From: Puffinus mauretanicus
Taxonomy: Eukaryota; Chordata; Aves; Procellariiformes; Procellariidae
DNA length: 64,000 nt
NCBI GenBank assembly: GCA_023333565.1
Contig: JAJKFH010001865.1
Coordinates: 2,542,001-2,606,000, forward strand
Direction of reading: 5' to 3'
The position numbers and the translations under genes are program-made. Positions 1 to 13,745 of this stretch are shown piece by piece. Below the pieces are notes generated by a model. The model was not told where the DNA came from. It did no database searches and was given only the letters and a program-made list of their open reading frames with translations. Every line of letters starts with the position of its first letter. Within the stretch, counting starts at the first letter, position 1.

Positions 1-1490
1 AAAAAGCAACTGAAACTTGACACTTCGTCAAGGTTAACTGATGGCTAGAATAATTATGGTGAATTATTGGGGTGTTCTGCTGGGCCGTTCTCTTCAAAGT
101 TACTGCTTTCCATTAGATGAGAAAAGAAAGTGAATTCAATGACCCAAGGAGCTACTTCATTTCTTATAACCCTTTAAAGACTGAATAGTGTGTGCTTCTC
201 TCTGCTCCCCATGACATGCTTTTTCCCATTTCGATGATTTAAGGCAACCATTGTTTTGCTGTTAGCTGATATTCTTCTTCCAGTGTTTCAGGTATATGAA
301 AATGTTTACATATTCCAAGTCACATTTTTACATCCAAGACGGGCTTTTTTTTAAGTTCCCAAATATAGACATACATATGAGCTTGAAAAATGGCCTTTTT
401 CTTAAATTACTATTATTAGTGACACAAGTGGCTCATTAGAGAACATTGTAGCATGAAAATTTACAATTGCAATGTAGGTTTCATTCCATGTTAAAGAAAT
501 TATTGAGAAAAAAAATCATTGAGTGGGTAGGGTATGTTAAAAGGGTATACTGTGTAGTTTTGATTCAGTAATGACTTAAAATAAAGCACATGTTGCAAAG
601 TCATTTTAGAAGTATTTTTTCCTCTGCCTTTTTACATGAAATGGGAAAAGTTTGACATTCTTCTAACTCTGTGACAAATAAATCTCTTTCTTGTAGTTAG
701 CTGCTATTTATTATATGAATGATTAGTTAATCACCGGAAAGAAATTAATACAACATAATTTGCTGGCACATTTTACTGCAGAACTTCATAAAACAGCACA
801 ACTAAATGAAGTTGCAACATACTCTGCTGAGTGCTTCCATGACAAATGCTGTCACATCCATTCTATACTGTGAAAACTAACATTTTGAGCACCACGAAGT
901 GCACAAAATAAAAATCGCTTCATCATATTGTAACAATAAAATCATTTGGTGACTGGAACTCACTGAAAGACAACCTGATTTCCTCCAAAGTGTAATGGAA
1001 AGGTGGCTGCTCTTACAGCCAGGCAGCATTCCCCGGTGGAGAGTTTTGCTCCATTTCTTCCATAGGACCTGTGAATGAAAATCAAAATATACAGGGCAGC
1101 CCTGATATAGGAACCAACAGGGATGCTAAAATGTCCTTTGTGGTTAGATGGATCCTCGCCTGAGTGTTCAGTGATTTTAAGGGGAGCAATACTGGAAGGA
1201 GAAGTGTGAAGGGTGTAACGTGTTTCTAAAGGTACCAGCCAGCAGAACCATGCTGGCCACAGTTGGTCCTGGCTCCCTTCCTGGTTCCTTCGCTTTAACA
1301 GGCACTTCTTTTCTGGTGAGAAAAATCTATCCACAGAATGAGCTGTACAGTTATTTGGGCTTTGCAGAAATGTGCTGCTCTTTCTTTCATGGATTGATCA
1401 AACTTTGAAAATAAAAGGATTCTTCTGTTGTTTTTTTATTTATTTTTTTTAAACAACTTATAGTCAAATTGGTGACATGGACTTGATAGC
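1..1490. other. gene-free AT-rich stretch
   Basis: I see no coding exon, repeat or RNA gene that I can support. The open frames around 960-1400 overlap on both strands and carry no domain. Confidence 0.6.
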
Positions 1491-1497
1491 TAACTAT

Positions 1498-2575
1498 AAC
1501 AAGTGAAAAGTGTACTGCTGATGACCATCCTTTGAGCCCAACCGTCCAGATAAAGTCGAACTGGCAGCCAGTTTCTAGTGGCATTCTTTAGGGAATCAAT
1601 ATTGGGGCCAGTACCATCTAATGTCTTTATTAACAACCTGGAGGACACGACAGAGTGCACTTTCAGCAAGTTTGTGGACCACACGTAATCTGGGTCTGGG
1701 GAGGTTTATGATAACGTAGGTGTGTCAGCTGCCCTCCTGGGGCATGGGGTGGGCAGTTGTTGCAGGGAGGGCAGGACTGCCTTTCAAGGGGACCTCAAGA
1801 CGCTGGAGAAATGCACTGCCAGGTACTTCGTGAAGTTCAGCTAAGACAAATGCAAAGTCCTGCATCTGAGGCAGACTAACCTCAGCCAGCAATTCAGACT
1901 GGGTAGGTGGGTAGGGAACAGCTTTACAATAAAAGGAGCCAGGGCCAGGAGTTGCACGTATATCAGCAGCGCGCCCTTGAGGCCAAGAAAGCCAACAGCA
2001 TTTACAAAAGTACAGCTGGAAGTCAAGGGAATTAGTCCCCTCTATTCAGCACTTGTGAGACCACATCTGGAGAACTGCATGCAGGTTTGGGGTCTCCAAT
2101 GCAAGAAAGACACTGCCATACTGGAGTGAGTGTGGGAGAGGGCTGGAGGACACGACGTGCAAGGAGGGGCTGAGGTAGTTGGGCTTGTTCAGCCTCAAAA
2201 AGGAGAAGTCCAAGGGGAGAGATTATTGGTGTCTGCAGCTATCTAATGACGAGGTACAGAAAAGGTGGAGCCAGGCTCTGCAGAGCTGCGCAATGACAAG
2301 AGGCAACAGACACAAGTTGCAACAAGGGAGAGTCTGATTAAATAGAAGGAGAATTGTTGTCACCATGAGGGTAGTCAAACACTGGAGCAAGTACCCAGAG
2401 AAGCTGTGGGATCTCCAGCCTTGGAGGTTTTCAAATTTTGACTGGACAGGCCCTGAGCAACCTGTTGTAACTGTCTATGCTTTGTGCGGGAGGTTCGACC
2501 TGAAGCTTCCTGAGGTCCCTTACAACCACGATTTTAGGATTCTGCCAGGGACGCTGTAGCTTACCAAAGACAGTG
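1498..2575 (+). mobile_element. old CR1 LINE fragment, 5'-truncated, with inverted 5' end
   Basis: From about 1,550 it follows the CR1 3' part of ORF2 and its 3' UTR on the plus strand. Landmarks are the TATTGGGGCCAGTACC motif, AACAACCTGGAGGACACGAC, GTGAGACCACATCTGGAG, AGACACAAGTTGCAACAAGG and a final ATTTTAGGATTCTG. The first ~50 bases (1498-1550) match the adjacent upstream CR1 sequence only on the minus strand. Short reading frames show no long ORF, so it is dead. Confidence 0.8.
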
Positions 2576-3065
2576 TATTGGCTGCTCTAACAACCACCTC
2601 CAAAATGTCAGAAAAAAGTTACTGGATCCAAAGCAACAGTATGGTTATACAGAAGTACTTGTATCTACAGAACATACCTTAGTAAGTTTCTGAGTCCAAT
2701 TTTCAAGAGCTGAGCACTGCCAGGGAAAGGTCCTGTTTTCCCTCTTCCATCCCTGTAATCAAGAAATTATAGCTCACATGATGATAACATAAACCCGTAC
2801 CTATACAAATGAACTGAATTGGATGAATGGGATTAAATGACCTTTTAGACTTAAATGAAACAGATCCTTGTGGTTATTTTCCCAGATTTTAGGACTCCTT
2901 CCTGTTTTGTTCAATACAGGAGCAGCTCTTCAATGGAATAAGCCTAAGTAAGAAAAGAAGAAACAGCCTTAAATTAAAATCAGTTGTGTTCTATTACCAT
3001 CAGTGTTCTTACTTTCCTTACAGGACTTGATATTTTAGTGTTTCCAAAGAAGCTGCTGGTTCAAA

Positions 3066-3316
3066 GCTGTGTCAGGGGAGGTTCAGACTGGACATCAGGA
3101 AGCATTTCTTTACTGAGAGGGTGGTCAAACACTGGAAGAGGCTTCCTAGAGAGGTGGTCGATGCCCCCAGCTGTCAGTGTTTAAGAGGCATTTGGACAAT
3201 GCCCTTAACAACATGCTTTAACTTCTGGTCAGCCCTGAATTGGTCAGGCGCTTGGACTAGATGATCGTTGTATGTCCCTTCCAACTAAAATAATCTATGC
3301 TATTCTATTCTATTAC
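3066..3316 (+). mobile_element. CR1 LINE 3' end with terminal microsatellite
   Basis: This contains GGACATCAGGAAGCATTTCT, GTGGTCAAACACTGGAAGAG, TTGGTCAGGCGCTTGGACTA and CCCTTCCAACT. It ends in the short tandem ATTCT-type repeat (TATTCTATTCTATT) that marks CR1 3' ends in birds. It is better preserved than the copy at 1.5-2.6 kb and therefore probably younger. Confidence 0.9.
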
Positions 3317-6300
3317 CCAGTGTCAGCAATAACAAATTTAATGTCTGTGGTATTGTCACAAAAGGCATTTTTCCAACCTAGCTCACAGCTTTTGTGAAAA
3401 GAAATTGCAAAATTGTTTCTTTATGGGGCTGAACTATGCTGATAGTCCACAAAACCCACCCTTGCACCATAGAGAGTCAGAGTGCTGAACCTATGCTTTT
3501 CTGATCATTGGTACTGTTAGAGGAGGACAGACCGACATAAGGTCACTTTGCTCAGGGACTTGTCCAGTTGCGGTCTGGCAATCTCCAAAGATGGCAATGT
3601 CACAACCCCTCCGGTCTGCCCCAGTGCTTAACTACCCTCAAGGTGAACAGAGGTTTTCCCCATATCCATTTGGATTTCCTTCTTGCAGCTTTGTAGCATG
3701 GCAACTTGTCCTTTCTTCTTGGGAAGCCACTGTGTGTATAAAGTATCCAGCAAGCAGGGTCTGCAGCCCCTTAGCTCTGCTGCCCTCATCAGAGGACCAC
3801 TCTGGAAGTGGCCTGGCCACCGGGCACTTCTTTCGACACCCTGGACCTTGGCACAGTGAACTAGCTAGCAGGTAACCATGGCTGTGAGGCCAAACTAAAG
3901 GAGAAATCTGCAAAACGCAGGTCACCTTATGGTTACCACATATTAACAGCATTGTGATTAATACAACCAGCCTGATGCACACATTTACCAGAGAGTGCAG
4001 TTCCTCTATTTAGCTGGCAGAAACGTTGCTTTCCAGGTACTGGCAGAAGCTGATTCTGCTGTGCTTCTTCAGGAAATGGTGGCAGGGTCTGTTTCAAGGT
4101 CCAAGATGGAGAACCAGGCATGGAGGAAGGAGGCCAAGTCTGATGAGATCTAATGCTGGCACCCTTGCTTTGACTTCATCACAAATTTGATGAATACCCA
4201 GTCCAAGGAGTGTTTGGAGCGTTTCCTGCGTACTTGGCCATCACCTTTATGCAGGAGCTTCATTTTACATGAGAGCCAGGAGACTGTGAAGGGATTTTAT
4301 CTGATTCCTGTAGCTCTCCAAAATGCTTGAGCTCCCAGGAGCTGCTGCCTGGAAAGCACCCAGTGGCTCGTTTCAGTAAATGTCACTGAGGTGCTGCATC
4401 AAGACAACAGCAACCACCCAACCCCGCTGCTCCTGAGCAGATCAGCCTGCTCTCTTACATGAAATAAGGTGCCAAAGGGGGGGTTGACCCTGGGGTCTGC
4501 TCCTAGTGAGTGCTTGCAGCTTCCACGCACCTTTGCCATACAGCAGGCACTTGTGGCTGCTCTCTTTATACCCCGTTTTTGATTCTCCTACACAGCAGCC
4601 AGTATCAGATGACATAAGATTGTTTGTGAACTGCTACCCCACCAAGGTGTCCCCAGTTACCATTCTCTCTTGCAATTAGATAAATAAATGCTAACTACAT
4701 CATTGTCTGAAAATGGAGCCCTCCGCAGTTTCTGCTTTAGCTTTGCTCCTGCGTAGGAAAAGGGCACACATCTGAGCGGCCAGGGGAGAAGCCCCAGACC
4801 CAGAGCAGAATGCTGCTTTCTGTTTCCTCACCTTCCCACAAACTCACCTTTTAAACTGAAGTAGCTGATCCTTTTTTTACCCAGTTTTCTGGTGAGATAA
4901 AAGGTGAGGTGATACTTTGCCTCTTGTCTGTAAGAAGTGAGAGCAGCACTCATTAGCCAGAGGGGTAAAAGGCCACCACGGTGGTCAGCACCACGTTGAC
5001 AGAAAACACATTCTCGTACTGCCCCTCTCCCAGCAAACCCAGGTGGTTCCTGCAGCATCTAAATTGAAGACGATCCAGTTTTCTCCAGCCTCAGGTTTGG
5101 CAGCCCTGACTCACTACAGACAGTGCTGAGCTTTCATTTTCCACTACATTGTGGAAATTGTGTTTTGGCTACAACAGTTCTTACAGCAACCACATGGTAG
5201 TGGCAAGCATCACCCTGCATTTCCTTCAGTGATCCCTGTTGTTGAACACGGGGTCCAGGCCATTTATTCCCATCCAGCCAACCTGTGCAACACTGCACTA
5301 ATAGGAAGGCAGAGCAGGGACACCCGTGTGAAGCCTGTGGGCGTTTTACCACCTAATTGTAAGATGACAGGGAGCTGACTGCAAATTCAATAAAGATTTC
5401 CTGCTATTTCAAATAGACTGGTTTTTTGGAGATGAGGAAAATGGCATGGCCAAGGAGGTGATGTCATATTAATTGAAATTTCAGTCATATCCCATTTCCA
5501 GCATTTATCTGGTACCATTGTTTAAAGAAAGACCACTTAAAACCAAAGCGCCCACATTTCAGCAGGCTGTGAATGCTGAGGGTGCAGAATGGGGTTCCCA
5601 GGTCCCGCAGCAGGGACTCGCCACCTGCAGCCACAGCCACAAACCAACTTGGACTTCAGGTCCAAGAGGTGCCTCAGAAGCAGATTGTGTTCACAATAAA
5701 AGCCAAGAAGTTCACCAAAAAGTTAGACTGAGTGCCTGAGCCCTGAGAAAAAGCCACGTCCCACTCGGGACTGACAGCCTGACCCTGCCCCGCTGCCGGG
5801 GGGGTGAGGCAGAGGCAAAGCTGGGTCAGGAGCAGCTCCCAGCCATGGCATTGCCTCCATTCCCATGCCTCTGCGCCCTAACACATCAGCATTAAGAGTT
5901 GTGTTGCCAGAGCCTTCAAAGAGAAACAGGAGTTTACATTAATTCTCTCATTTTTCTCTGATTTCCACTGAAAAAAGAAAAAAAACTTCACTTATCAAAG
6001 GGTTTTTCATAAGGCATTTGGGATTGAATTTCATGCTAGGAGAGATGGCTAGGCAGGCTTCTCCAGGCACAAGCTAAGACTGCGCTCCCGACATGGTTTA
6101 AATTGATGTGTACTGAAAATGTAGCATTTATATTGGCAATATTATCTTTACCCATTTCAAGAGACAAAACAAAATCCCTCATCTCTTTACTTTTTTCATT
6201 TACTACAAGATAGCAGAATCACCATCAGCGTTTGTTCCCCCAGACCACAGGGAACAAAGAAACCTGGTTTTCTATCCCAGCCTACAAATGCATTTACTCC

Positions 6301-7486
6301 TTTGTTATGCCCGTCAATGGCCCTGACATAACTTCAGAAAACAGGAGGAGAAGCAGATTTCAGGTGCAGTATGTTCTCCTTGGATCTATTTAGAAACCCG
6401 TGTGTGCTCACGCACACAGTGGTGTTAGTTTGTAAGTCAGTGCAAGGACGGCTGCTCTGACAACACGCCCGGCGCGGTAACACCAGGCGTCCCAGAAACC
6501 CCACTTGTGTGCCTGACAAGGCAATTCATTCAGCTCCCGGTGTTTGTGTAATTGAAGCATTCGCGGTTTTCCCCGACTTGCTAAACTGGCTAATCCCTCG
6601 GCGATGCTGTGAGAGCAAAGCTGCTGCCGCCTCTGCATGGCATCGTGCAGTATTTAAACAGACCGTTTCTACCCTGGGTGCATATGGGCTATTTTAGATC
6701 ATTTATTTTTGCTTCTTTCTTGAGAGGGAGGAAAATGGAGGAAATCTCTAACGCTTTATTAAAAGCTTGGGGAAAGCAAGGGCAAAGCAACCTGTGAGCA
6801 TGAGAACAGGAAAGGCAGATTCCCCGTTTAGTGGCCAAGGGAGCAGAAGCTATGAGTGCAGTACAACCCTGCCCCACTCTGCTGAAGGGCTTCTCCGACA
6901 GGTTGTTGTAGGGCACATTGAGAATTGAAGTGAACACTTAGGACAGCAGAAAAAGAGCTGGAGAAGAAACAGTATTCAGAATCATTCAGTGAGACTCCTA
7001 TGATTGAAGGAACTCCTTCAATCCTATGTTTCAAGTTGATAAAGTTCATGGTATGAGAAATCACTCACAACATAGCTTCAAGATTTGCCTGAGCGATGTG
7101 CTGCACAAGTGGAAAGCCACGCAAGTGGTCACCAAACACCCTTCCTTGCCTCTCCTGGCCTGACGGGAACCTCCCAAGGCCAGTTCCACTGAGCACTATT
7201 TAGAGCTGTATTAAAACAGAGGTCTAATGAAAATAATCTTTTGCTATGGAGAAGAACGGTTGGACAGTGACTGATGACCAGGGCACCCACAGACTCTCTC
7301 TCCCTCAGGAATAACTGAGAGATTATTCACATACGAAGGAAACCCTGCTTCTCCCTCCCTAATATGCAGAACCAGCTTGTGACCAGCAAAATGCATGAAA
7401 CGGAAATCCCAACCCTGTCCCTGCCCAGGCTCTGAACTCGCCAGATTGAGAGCCCAAGGCAGGGTTGGTTATCTAAAGGGACACAG

Positions 7487-7507
7487 CACACACACACACA
7501 CACACAG
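7487..7507. repeat. (CA)n microsatellite
   Basis: About ten CA units in a row. Confidence 0.95.
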
Positions 7508-7923
7508 GGCATCTCTTCCCGCCTCCCCTCACCGGTAACATCACACGTAGTCCTTTCATTTCCTTCTCCTATTCCTTTCTCGTCGCCTTTAGCACCACTA
7601 AGGTGTGGGGTACCACAACCGAAGCCGTGAGGATCTCCTGCTGGAGTAAAGCTCTCAGTGCCGTGGTTGCAACCCCAACCTCCTTCAAAGGCTTTGGTGA
7701 GACGGGATCATTTTTCAGAGGGAATCTGGTCTTACTGTGAGGAATCTGACACCTTCACAGGGCCTGAGGCAGCCCAGCTGTGTCGGGGTGCACACTGCTA
7801 CATCTCTGGGTGCCAGCTCATGCCTGCTACGCAACTTTAGCACCTGGTCTTGTATGTTCAAGTGGCAGCAGTGTGTATATGAAACACACACAGGCATGGA
7901 CATTGGGCATCTGCGCAGGTATA

Positions 7924-7938
7924 TGTGTGTGTGTGTGT
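7924..7938. repeat. (TG)n microsatellite
   Basis: About seven TG units. Confidence 0.9.
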
Positions 7939-8270
7939 CTTCTTTCTCAATCACACAGGACTGCTGTATTAGCTGTCATTAATTTTTCAAGCTGCTGCCT
8001 CCTGCAGCCCGTGCTGGGGCGGAAGAGGGAGCTGCCAGCAGACGCAGACGGCTCATGATGACGTGACCATCAGACTCCTGTAACAAACATTCGGGGAAAG
8101 CACATTTTTAACGTTGTGGCAGCAAGAGTGAGGTAATGCAGTAAAATATTAATGAACCCTTTCAGCTGACATCTCTAAATACATTGTAGAGGCTAAACTT
8201 CAGAGGTCAAGACAGTCTATTAACTACATATTCATCCAGCTATAAAATTCTCCCTGTTTTAACCAATGCT

Positions 8271-8283
8271 GGGGGGGGGGGGG
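8271..8283. repeat. poly-G run
   Basis: Thirteen consecutive G. Confidence 0.95.
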
Positions 8284-8743
8284 TGGATCAGAGAGAGAAA
8301 AGAGAAGGCCAGCTATAAAGCTCATTGCATTTCAAAAGGAAGCACATGGCAGGTTAGGACAAAAATTGGACGTTACGTTCCTCCTTTTCAAAGGTGAAGG
8401 ATTCTACCGTTCCAAAGGTACCTTTTAAAGGTCCAAAATACTCTCCCTCCAAAAGTGTCACAAAATAAGGATGAGCTCCAGATACTCTAAGCTTGATACA
8501 ACACCATGGTACCTGGCCTGCAAAAAGGCAAATGGGGTATGCAAAAATGCTTTCATTTGTTTTTATTCTTACTCCATAACTCACCATCAGCTGAGCACAG
8601 ACATGGCGCTCACTGCTGATGACTTTAGAGATGAGCAGAAATACAGATGGAACTGCTTTTGGCCTTGTTATTCAAAGGGGAAGGAAAAAAAAGAAAACAG
8701 ATTAAGGAACAAATAGTTAGACGGAAAAAAACTCAAGGAATGC

Positions 8744-8773
8744 TTCTGTCTACCAATTGTTTGGTAGACAGAA
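8744..8773. repeat. perfect 13-bp hairpin
   Basis: Arms TTCTGTCTACCAA (8744-8756) and TTGGTAGACAGAA (8761-8773) are exact reverse complements around the loop TTGT. Pairing does not extend beyond the arms, so it is too short for a miRNA precursor. Confidence 0.95.
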
Positions 8774-10544
8774 ATAAACAAAGTATATTACTGAAGTCTG
8801 CTTCAAAGGGGCACCTAGAGGACAAAAATTGTCACTTTTCCATGGCTCAACTCCGCTCGCTCTCTTCCTTGTGCCTAATGAGGACGACGTGGCTTTTACT
8901 GCTGGGCGCTCTGTCCCTTGTCATCAAGTCTCACGTGTGCCAGCTCTCAGATCCCCTTCGCTGCCCCTCAAGAATCTGTACGAGTTCACAGCTGCCAGGG
9001 CCCTGCTGCAGAGCTCCCAGCGCCAGCGAGCCCAGCCCCCTCCCCGCTGGTTCCAGCCCATCTCCAGCCCCAGGCGCCCTCCTGCACAGGCAGGGACGCT
9101 CCCGCTCCTGCCCTAGCACGAGGCACTGGGAGAGACGGAGCAAAGGTCCTCCTTTGAAATGGCACTGTTGTACTCCCACCCTAGTGAAAGACACTGTGAA
9201 AAAACTGAGGAAATCTAACAGAGCAAAAGGTACAGCAATGCAAAACAAAATGACTGAAGGTCATTTGTGTGAGCAAGGAGACAAAATGCATTTCAGATGG
9301 CTTTTTGAATCATTCTTTTTGATGTTTATCTATATCTGAGCTATTTCTTTTGCAGTACTCAGCCCATCTGGTAATTAGCTCATGATGTGTGGATTCAAAA
9401 CACATCCTTAGTACTTTGTTGATGAAGTAATATTTCTCCTGCTTGTTTTGCCTAGACAGACTCCACAGCCATTCCGCCAGGGCTGTGGGATTTATGTAGC
9501 TACTTCAACTACTTTCAGCTTTAAAAAAAAAAAAATATGTTGGTGGTCTTGGTCAGGATCCAAATGACAGGAAGGGCACTGGTCTCCACCAGGGTTTCTG
9601 ACAGAAGCTGAGTCTGCTGTGCATGAAAAAGGTGGATGTTCAGAACACAAGCCTTGCATTTCTCTTTTCCCCTGCTCCAGCCATTCCTTCCCATGCTTGA
9701 TCTCAGCTGACTGAGCGTGGACTCAGATGGCCCTAGACTCTCCTCCCAACGGCATCTGGGAGGTGCTCCTTACGCTGAGCACTTGCTCAAGGTGTCCTGG
9801 GCAGAGGCTGGAGGCACCGACCAAGGTGGCCAGTCCCAAAGAGAGGGTGCTTCCTTCTGCTGAGCTTTGTAGGAAACACCTCAACCAACTGTCCCGGCTG
9901 CAGCCTGGGGAAGCCAATTTCAATGCCTGCAATCTAAGGTAGAGTCCTTTTTCCTGTGGCCACGCTCAATGACACCCATGCACTGAGCTCAGGCTCCTGG
10001 ACATGAAGTAAAGAGCAAGCCATGCAGAGCAGTGAAGATGGCATCTTCCCAGCCAACTGCGTCTGAGCAATATGTTGGAGCATTTCCTTGCAGCTCAGCA
10101 CAGCATGCTAAGGTTTCCTTCATTCCCAACTACAAGAGCGTGAGCTATGGGAAAAAGGATGACGGGATTTGGGGGAGCAGGCTGATTGCACAGGCTTCAA
10201 CACAACCAACTTGAAAGGGGGTAAACCTATTCTAGGGCTTAGTGGCTCAGGAGAGAGCTTTTCTGCCTTGCGGGTCAGGAGCTGAATAAGTGCAATGAAA
10301 CAGGCAGAGGAATTAACTTCTCTAAAAGGGCTCTGTGGATGGTGTACTCATTGTGAAGTTCATCCTTCCTAGTCGTGCACTGGCTCCCATCAGAACTTTT
10401 CAAGATGTAAACAGTTGTAAGCCTTCATTTACTGCAACACTTCATCTTTTAATATTAGTATAGGTCACATGGGCAAGAAAAGACAATTAGTTTACTTGCA
10501 TTCGGGGCTGCAGTTCAACACGGTATCTGGAAGAAGAAAGAAAA

Positions 10545-10559
10545 ACACACACACACACA
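10545..10559. repeat. (AC)n microsatellite
   Basis: Seven AC units after an A-run. Confidence 0.9.
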
Positions 10560-13384
10560 TTCTGCCAGTCACTTCTTGAAGAGAAGCTTTTGTCATTTGG
10601 CAGCAGCACAGATCATAACTACACGTAGCAACAGGTGGGGAAGTTCATCAGCAGGAGCCCATGTCTCTGGCACAAGGGAAAAAATTGCCCTGAGGACAAC
10701 ATGGACGGGACCCTTTTCATCCCCTCTGCGTGTCCCTAGAGGCCACAAGGACAAACCTTCCTCCCCCCTCAACCTGTTGTGTTGCTCAAACCTATGTGTT
10801 TGCTCTCAGCGAAAAGTATTTTAAGGAATATGGATGATCTCCAAGGCAGAATATGCACAAGAACAACAGTAAGATAAAGCATTCAGAAAAGAAAATGAAG
10901 ATATTACATATTTTTCATAAGACCACAAAATTTTTTTCTTCCTTTAGCGCAAAAAGTTCTAGTAAGGCTATGAAAACAAGGCAAAAAAAAAAACCAAAAA
11001 ACCCCCCAAAACAACAACAACAAAAACCAAAAAACACTCAATGTACGCTGAGGAAAGAAGAACAGTGATTTAACACTTATGTTCATGCTCCCTATATGGC
11101 TGAGGGCAAAGCAGGCTGCCAGCTCGTGAGTGCTCTGAATTGGGGCATCTCTCTCCACTGACCACGCAAGGAGCCCAAGGACTAAATGAGGGAGCGAAAG
11201 GATAGACCTTCACCCAAATACAGTTCTCAGCCCTGCTAGTTTTAGACATCTGGTGCAGCTTTCCATTATATTCTCATTGTCCAAGTTAAAGGTAAACACA
11301 CAGCAACGTGTGATTTCACTCATCTCAAATCATGTTGGCATCATTACTTGGATACTATGGCAACAGGTAATATGGAAAAATGACGCAAGGGACTGACCAG
11401 ACATGAGGGATTGTTAAAGAAAAACTAACAGTTTGAATTCTGAGAAAAAATCAAATGCAACCACTGGTGTTTACAGAAATGTGTTTTCTGTTTCAGCTGG
11501 CAACACCTATTTCCAAAAACATTCCTCCTTTGCTATTACAAATTCATCTGGAAGGTCCACAAAGCAGAGAGGTTAGCCAGCTCTCAGTACACTGCATCTC
11601 GCTGTCTTGCTGCTGTCTATGAACTGAAGCTTTTTTTTTTCCCCCCTCATCAGTTTTCCCAATCTGTGCTTATGAAACCTATCAAGATGGATCAAAATAG
11701 ATCAAGGACTGTTGTACCTAATCAACGGCACGATTTGGCTGCATTTCACCGAGATTCAGACACCGTGAGTCAGCCTGAGCCAACGCTCTAGTTTATGACT
11801 TCAAAAACCTGTTTCCCATGGACTATAGTTGAATTCAATCAACAGATGAAAACCGCCATATTTTTGCATATATACTCATATAAGCCCCACAAAAAAGAGG
11901 CAGCAGTAAAGAGGAAATTGGAGGGGCAAGGGCTTTAGGGAGGGTGAGATGGGGGACGACTGTTGGAGGTGACCGAGGCAGCTGCACGCACACACAGCTC
12001 ACAAGGACTCTGCACTGCACCTGTCCTTTCCTAACCCTACAGATGCTCTGCCGGAAAGCATGGTGTACAGCTTTGCTGTGGCAGCCAGCATCACCGTCAC
12101 AAAGGCACCGAGACTGATGGAGAGCAGACGTCTGTCCAGGTGCACTTGACTTTCAGACAGGCAGACACTACCAGAGACAGGCTGCAGAACGGGGACACGG
12201 GTTCCCCTTCTCCTACCACCCCTGTCGGTATAGTTTAATGACATCACCTAAAGAAGGAAAAATAAACCTTGGCAATTCACTTCTCTTTTTTTGTAATAAA
12301 AATAAGTGTGCTACATTTAAGCAAGACTTGGCAAAAAGTTTTTCATTTGTATAGTTAGATTCCAAGCCATTTGGTGGAAGATTTGGTCCTTCATGCCGTT
12401 TAAAAAGCCATACATGCTTATGATGTTGTTGACATAACAATTAAGACATTTACTTGCAGGTGTTTATAGCCTCATTCAATTTATATGTTTAATGGAATAG
12501 TCAGATTGAGAAATTAGACTCACAGAAGTCAAAAAGTCTGAAGTATGGATTCCCAAAGCAACTGTAACTTCTATCCCACTTTCATATAAAACCAGAAGAG
12601 AAGTGGTTAAGATGTCAAGAGCTGTACAATTCAAGATTTCTTCTTTTTTGTTTTTAAAAAAAAAAGTAGACTCTTTTAGCCAATGGAATAGGAACTGAAC
12701 TCCGAACCACATCTGATTATTTCTGTTTCTGGAAAGCACCTCTAGACCTCCACCCTCTCTCACAAACTGTTACCAACCAGCAAACAAGTGGAGTGGAACT
12801 CTCAGTACCTGCTGCACAAACCCATCCACCCCCACACGGCCGCCTTATGCATCCACAGCTATAGAGACACAAGTAAAAAAAGGATCAAAAGCCACATTGA
12901 ACCATCGTGGTCAGTCAGTAGACTGTTTCTACTGGTACACTGTTACACCTGGTCCTCCATCATGCACACCTCCTGAGAAACATCCACACCAGGGAAAAAA
13001 ACCAACCTCTACAGAAAGGGTGCCTATGAGACATGACTGTGCTGCACCTATTAAGAACATTGTAAAGCATAAAAGCTGACCCCTTCCAGCAGTGATCACT
13101 AACACGAGTTTCCAGACGGTTACTATCAGGATTTAATGCCATTCAATTCCAGGCCATAGGAAAGGTTTATGCTGATCAACCCAAAGGTCTAAAACAGGAG
13201 TCTCCCCCTCTCCCCATGACACCCCTCCTCCCACACACTCTCCTTCCACTTCTGGCACTCCCCAGGCTGCTCACTGGGATCCAGCTTGTCGGACAAACCT
13301 ACATTTAATGCTGTTTCCTGACCCCAGATCTAGTCTCTGGAAGCAATATAAAACATTAAGCAGTGTTAGGAAACAAGTAAGAAT

Positions 13385-13745
13385 AGGCAGAGAGACCTGG
13401 GGTGGTTAAAGGGAGAGCTAGCTGCCGTCTTCAACTACCTAAGAAGTGGCTGTAGAGGGGATGGAGCCAGACTCTCCTCCAAGGTGCACTGTGACAGGAC
13501 AAGAGGCAGCAGACACAAGTTGCAACACAAGAGATTCCCATTAGATATGAGAATTATTTTTTTTTTTACCACGAGGGACGCAAAAAACTTGTGGGATCTC
13601 TGTCCTTAGAGACATTCAAGGCTCAGCCAGCCAGCCCTGAGCAAGCTGATGCAGCTACGAGCCTGGTCCTGCCTGGAGAGGGGCTGCCCCCGGGACCTCC
13701 AGAGGTCCCTCCCAACCCAAACTGATCCTGTGGTCCTTGCTTCTG
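13385..13745 (+). mobile_element. CR1 LINE 3' fragment
   Basis: It shows the CR1 order CTTCAACTACCTAAGAAGTG, GTGACAGGACAAGAGGCAGC, GACACAAGTTGCAACACAAG and GACATTCAAGGC, then AGGTCCCTCCCAACCCAAAC. A run of about 12 T interrupts it at about 13,556. There is no coding potential. Confidence 0.8.

Larger units (their letters stand above)
3320..13380. other. gene-free stretch with simple repeats only
   Basis: It contains the microsatellites and hairpin listed separately. The longest frame (8647-9339, 230 codons) has no recognisable domain and overlaps others on both strands. Unseen conserved enhancers or non-coding exons cannot be excluded by eye. Confidence 0.55.

Noticed and set aside
8744..8773. 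Hairpin as a microRNA precursor
   Set aside because: The stem is only 13 bp and pairing does not continue in the flanks. A miRNA precursor needs a longer stem.
8647..9339. Open frame of 230 codons on the plus strand
   Set aside because: There is no recognisable domain. Several overlapping frames on both strands share the stretch, and composition changes abruptly along it.
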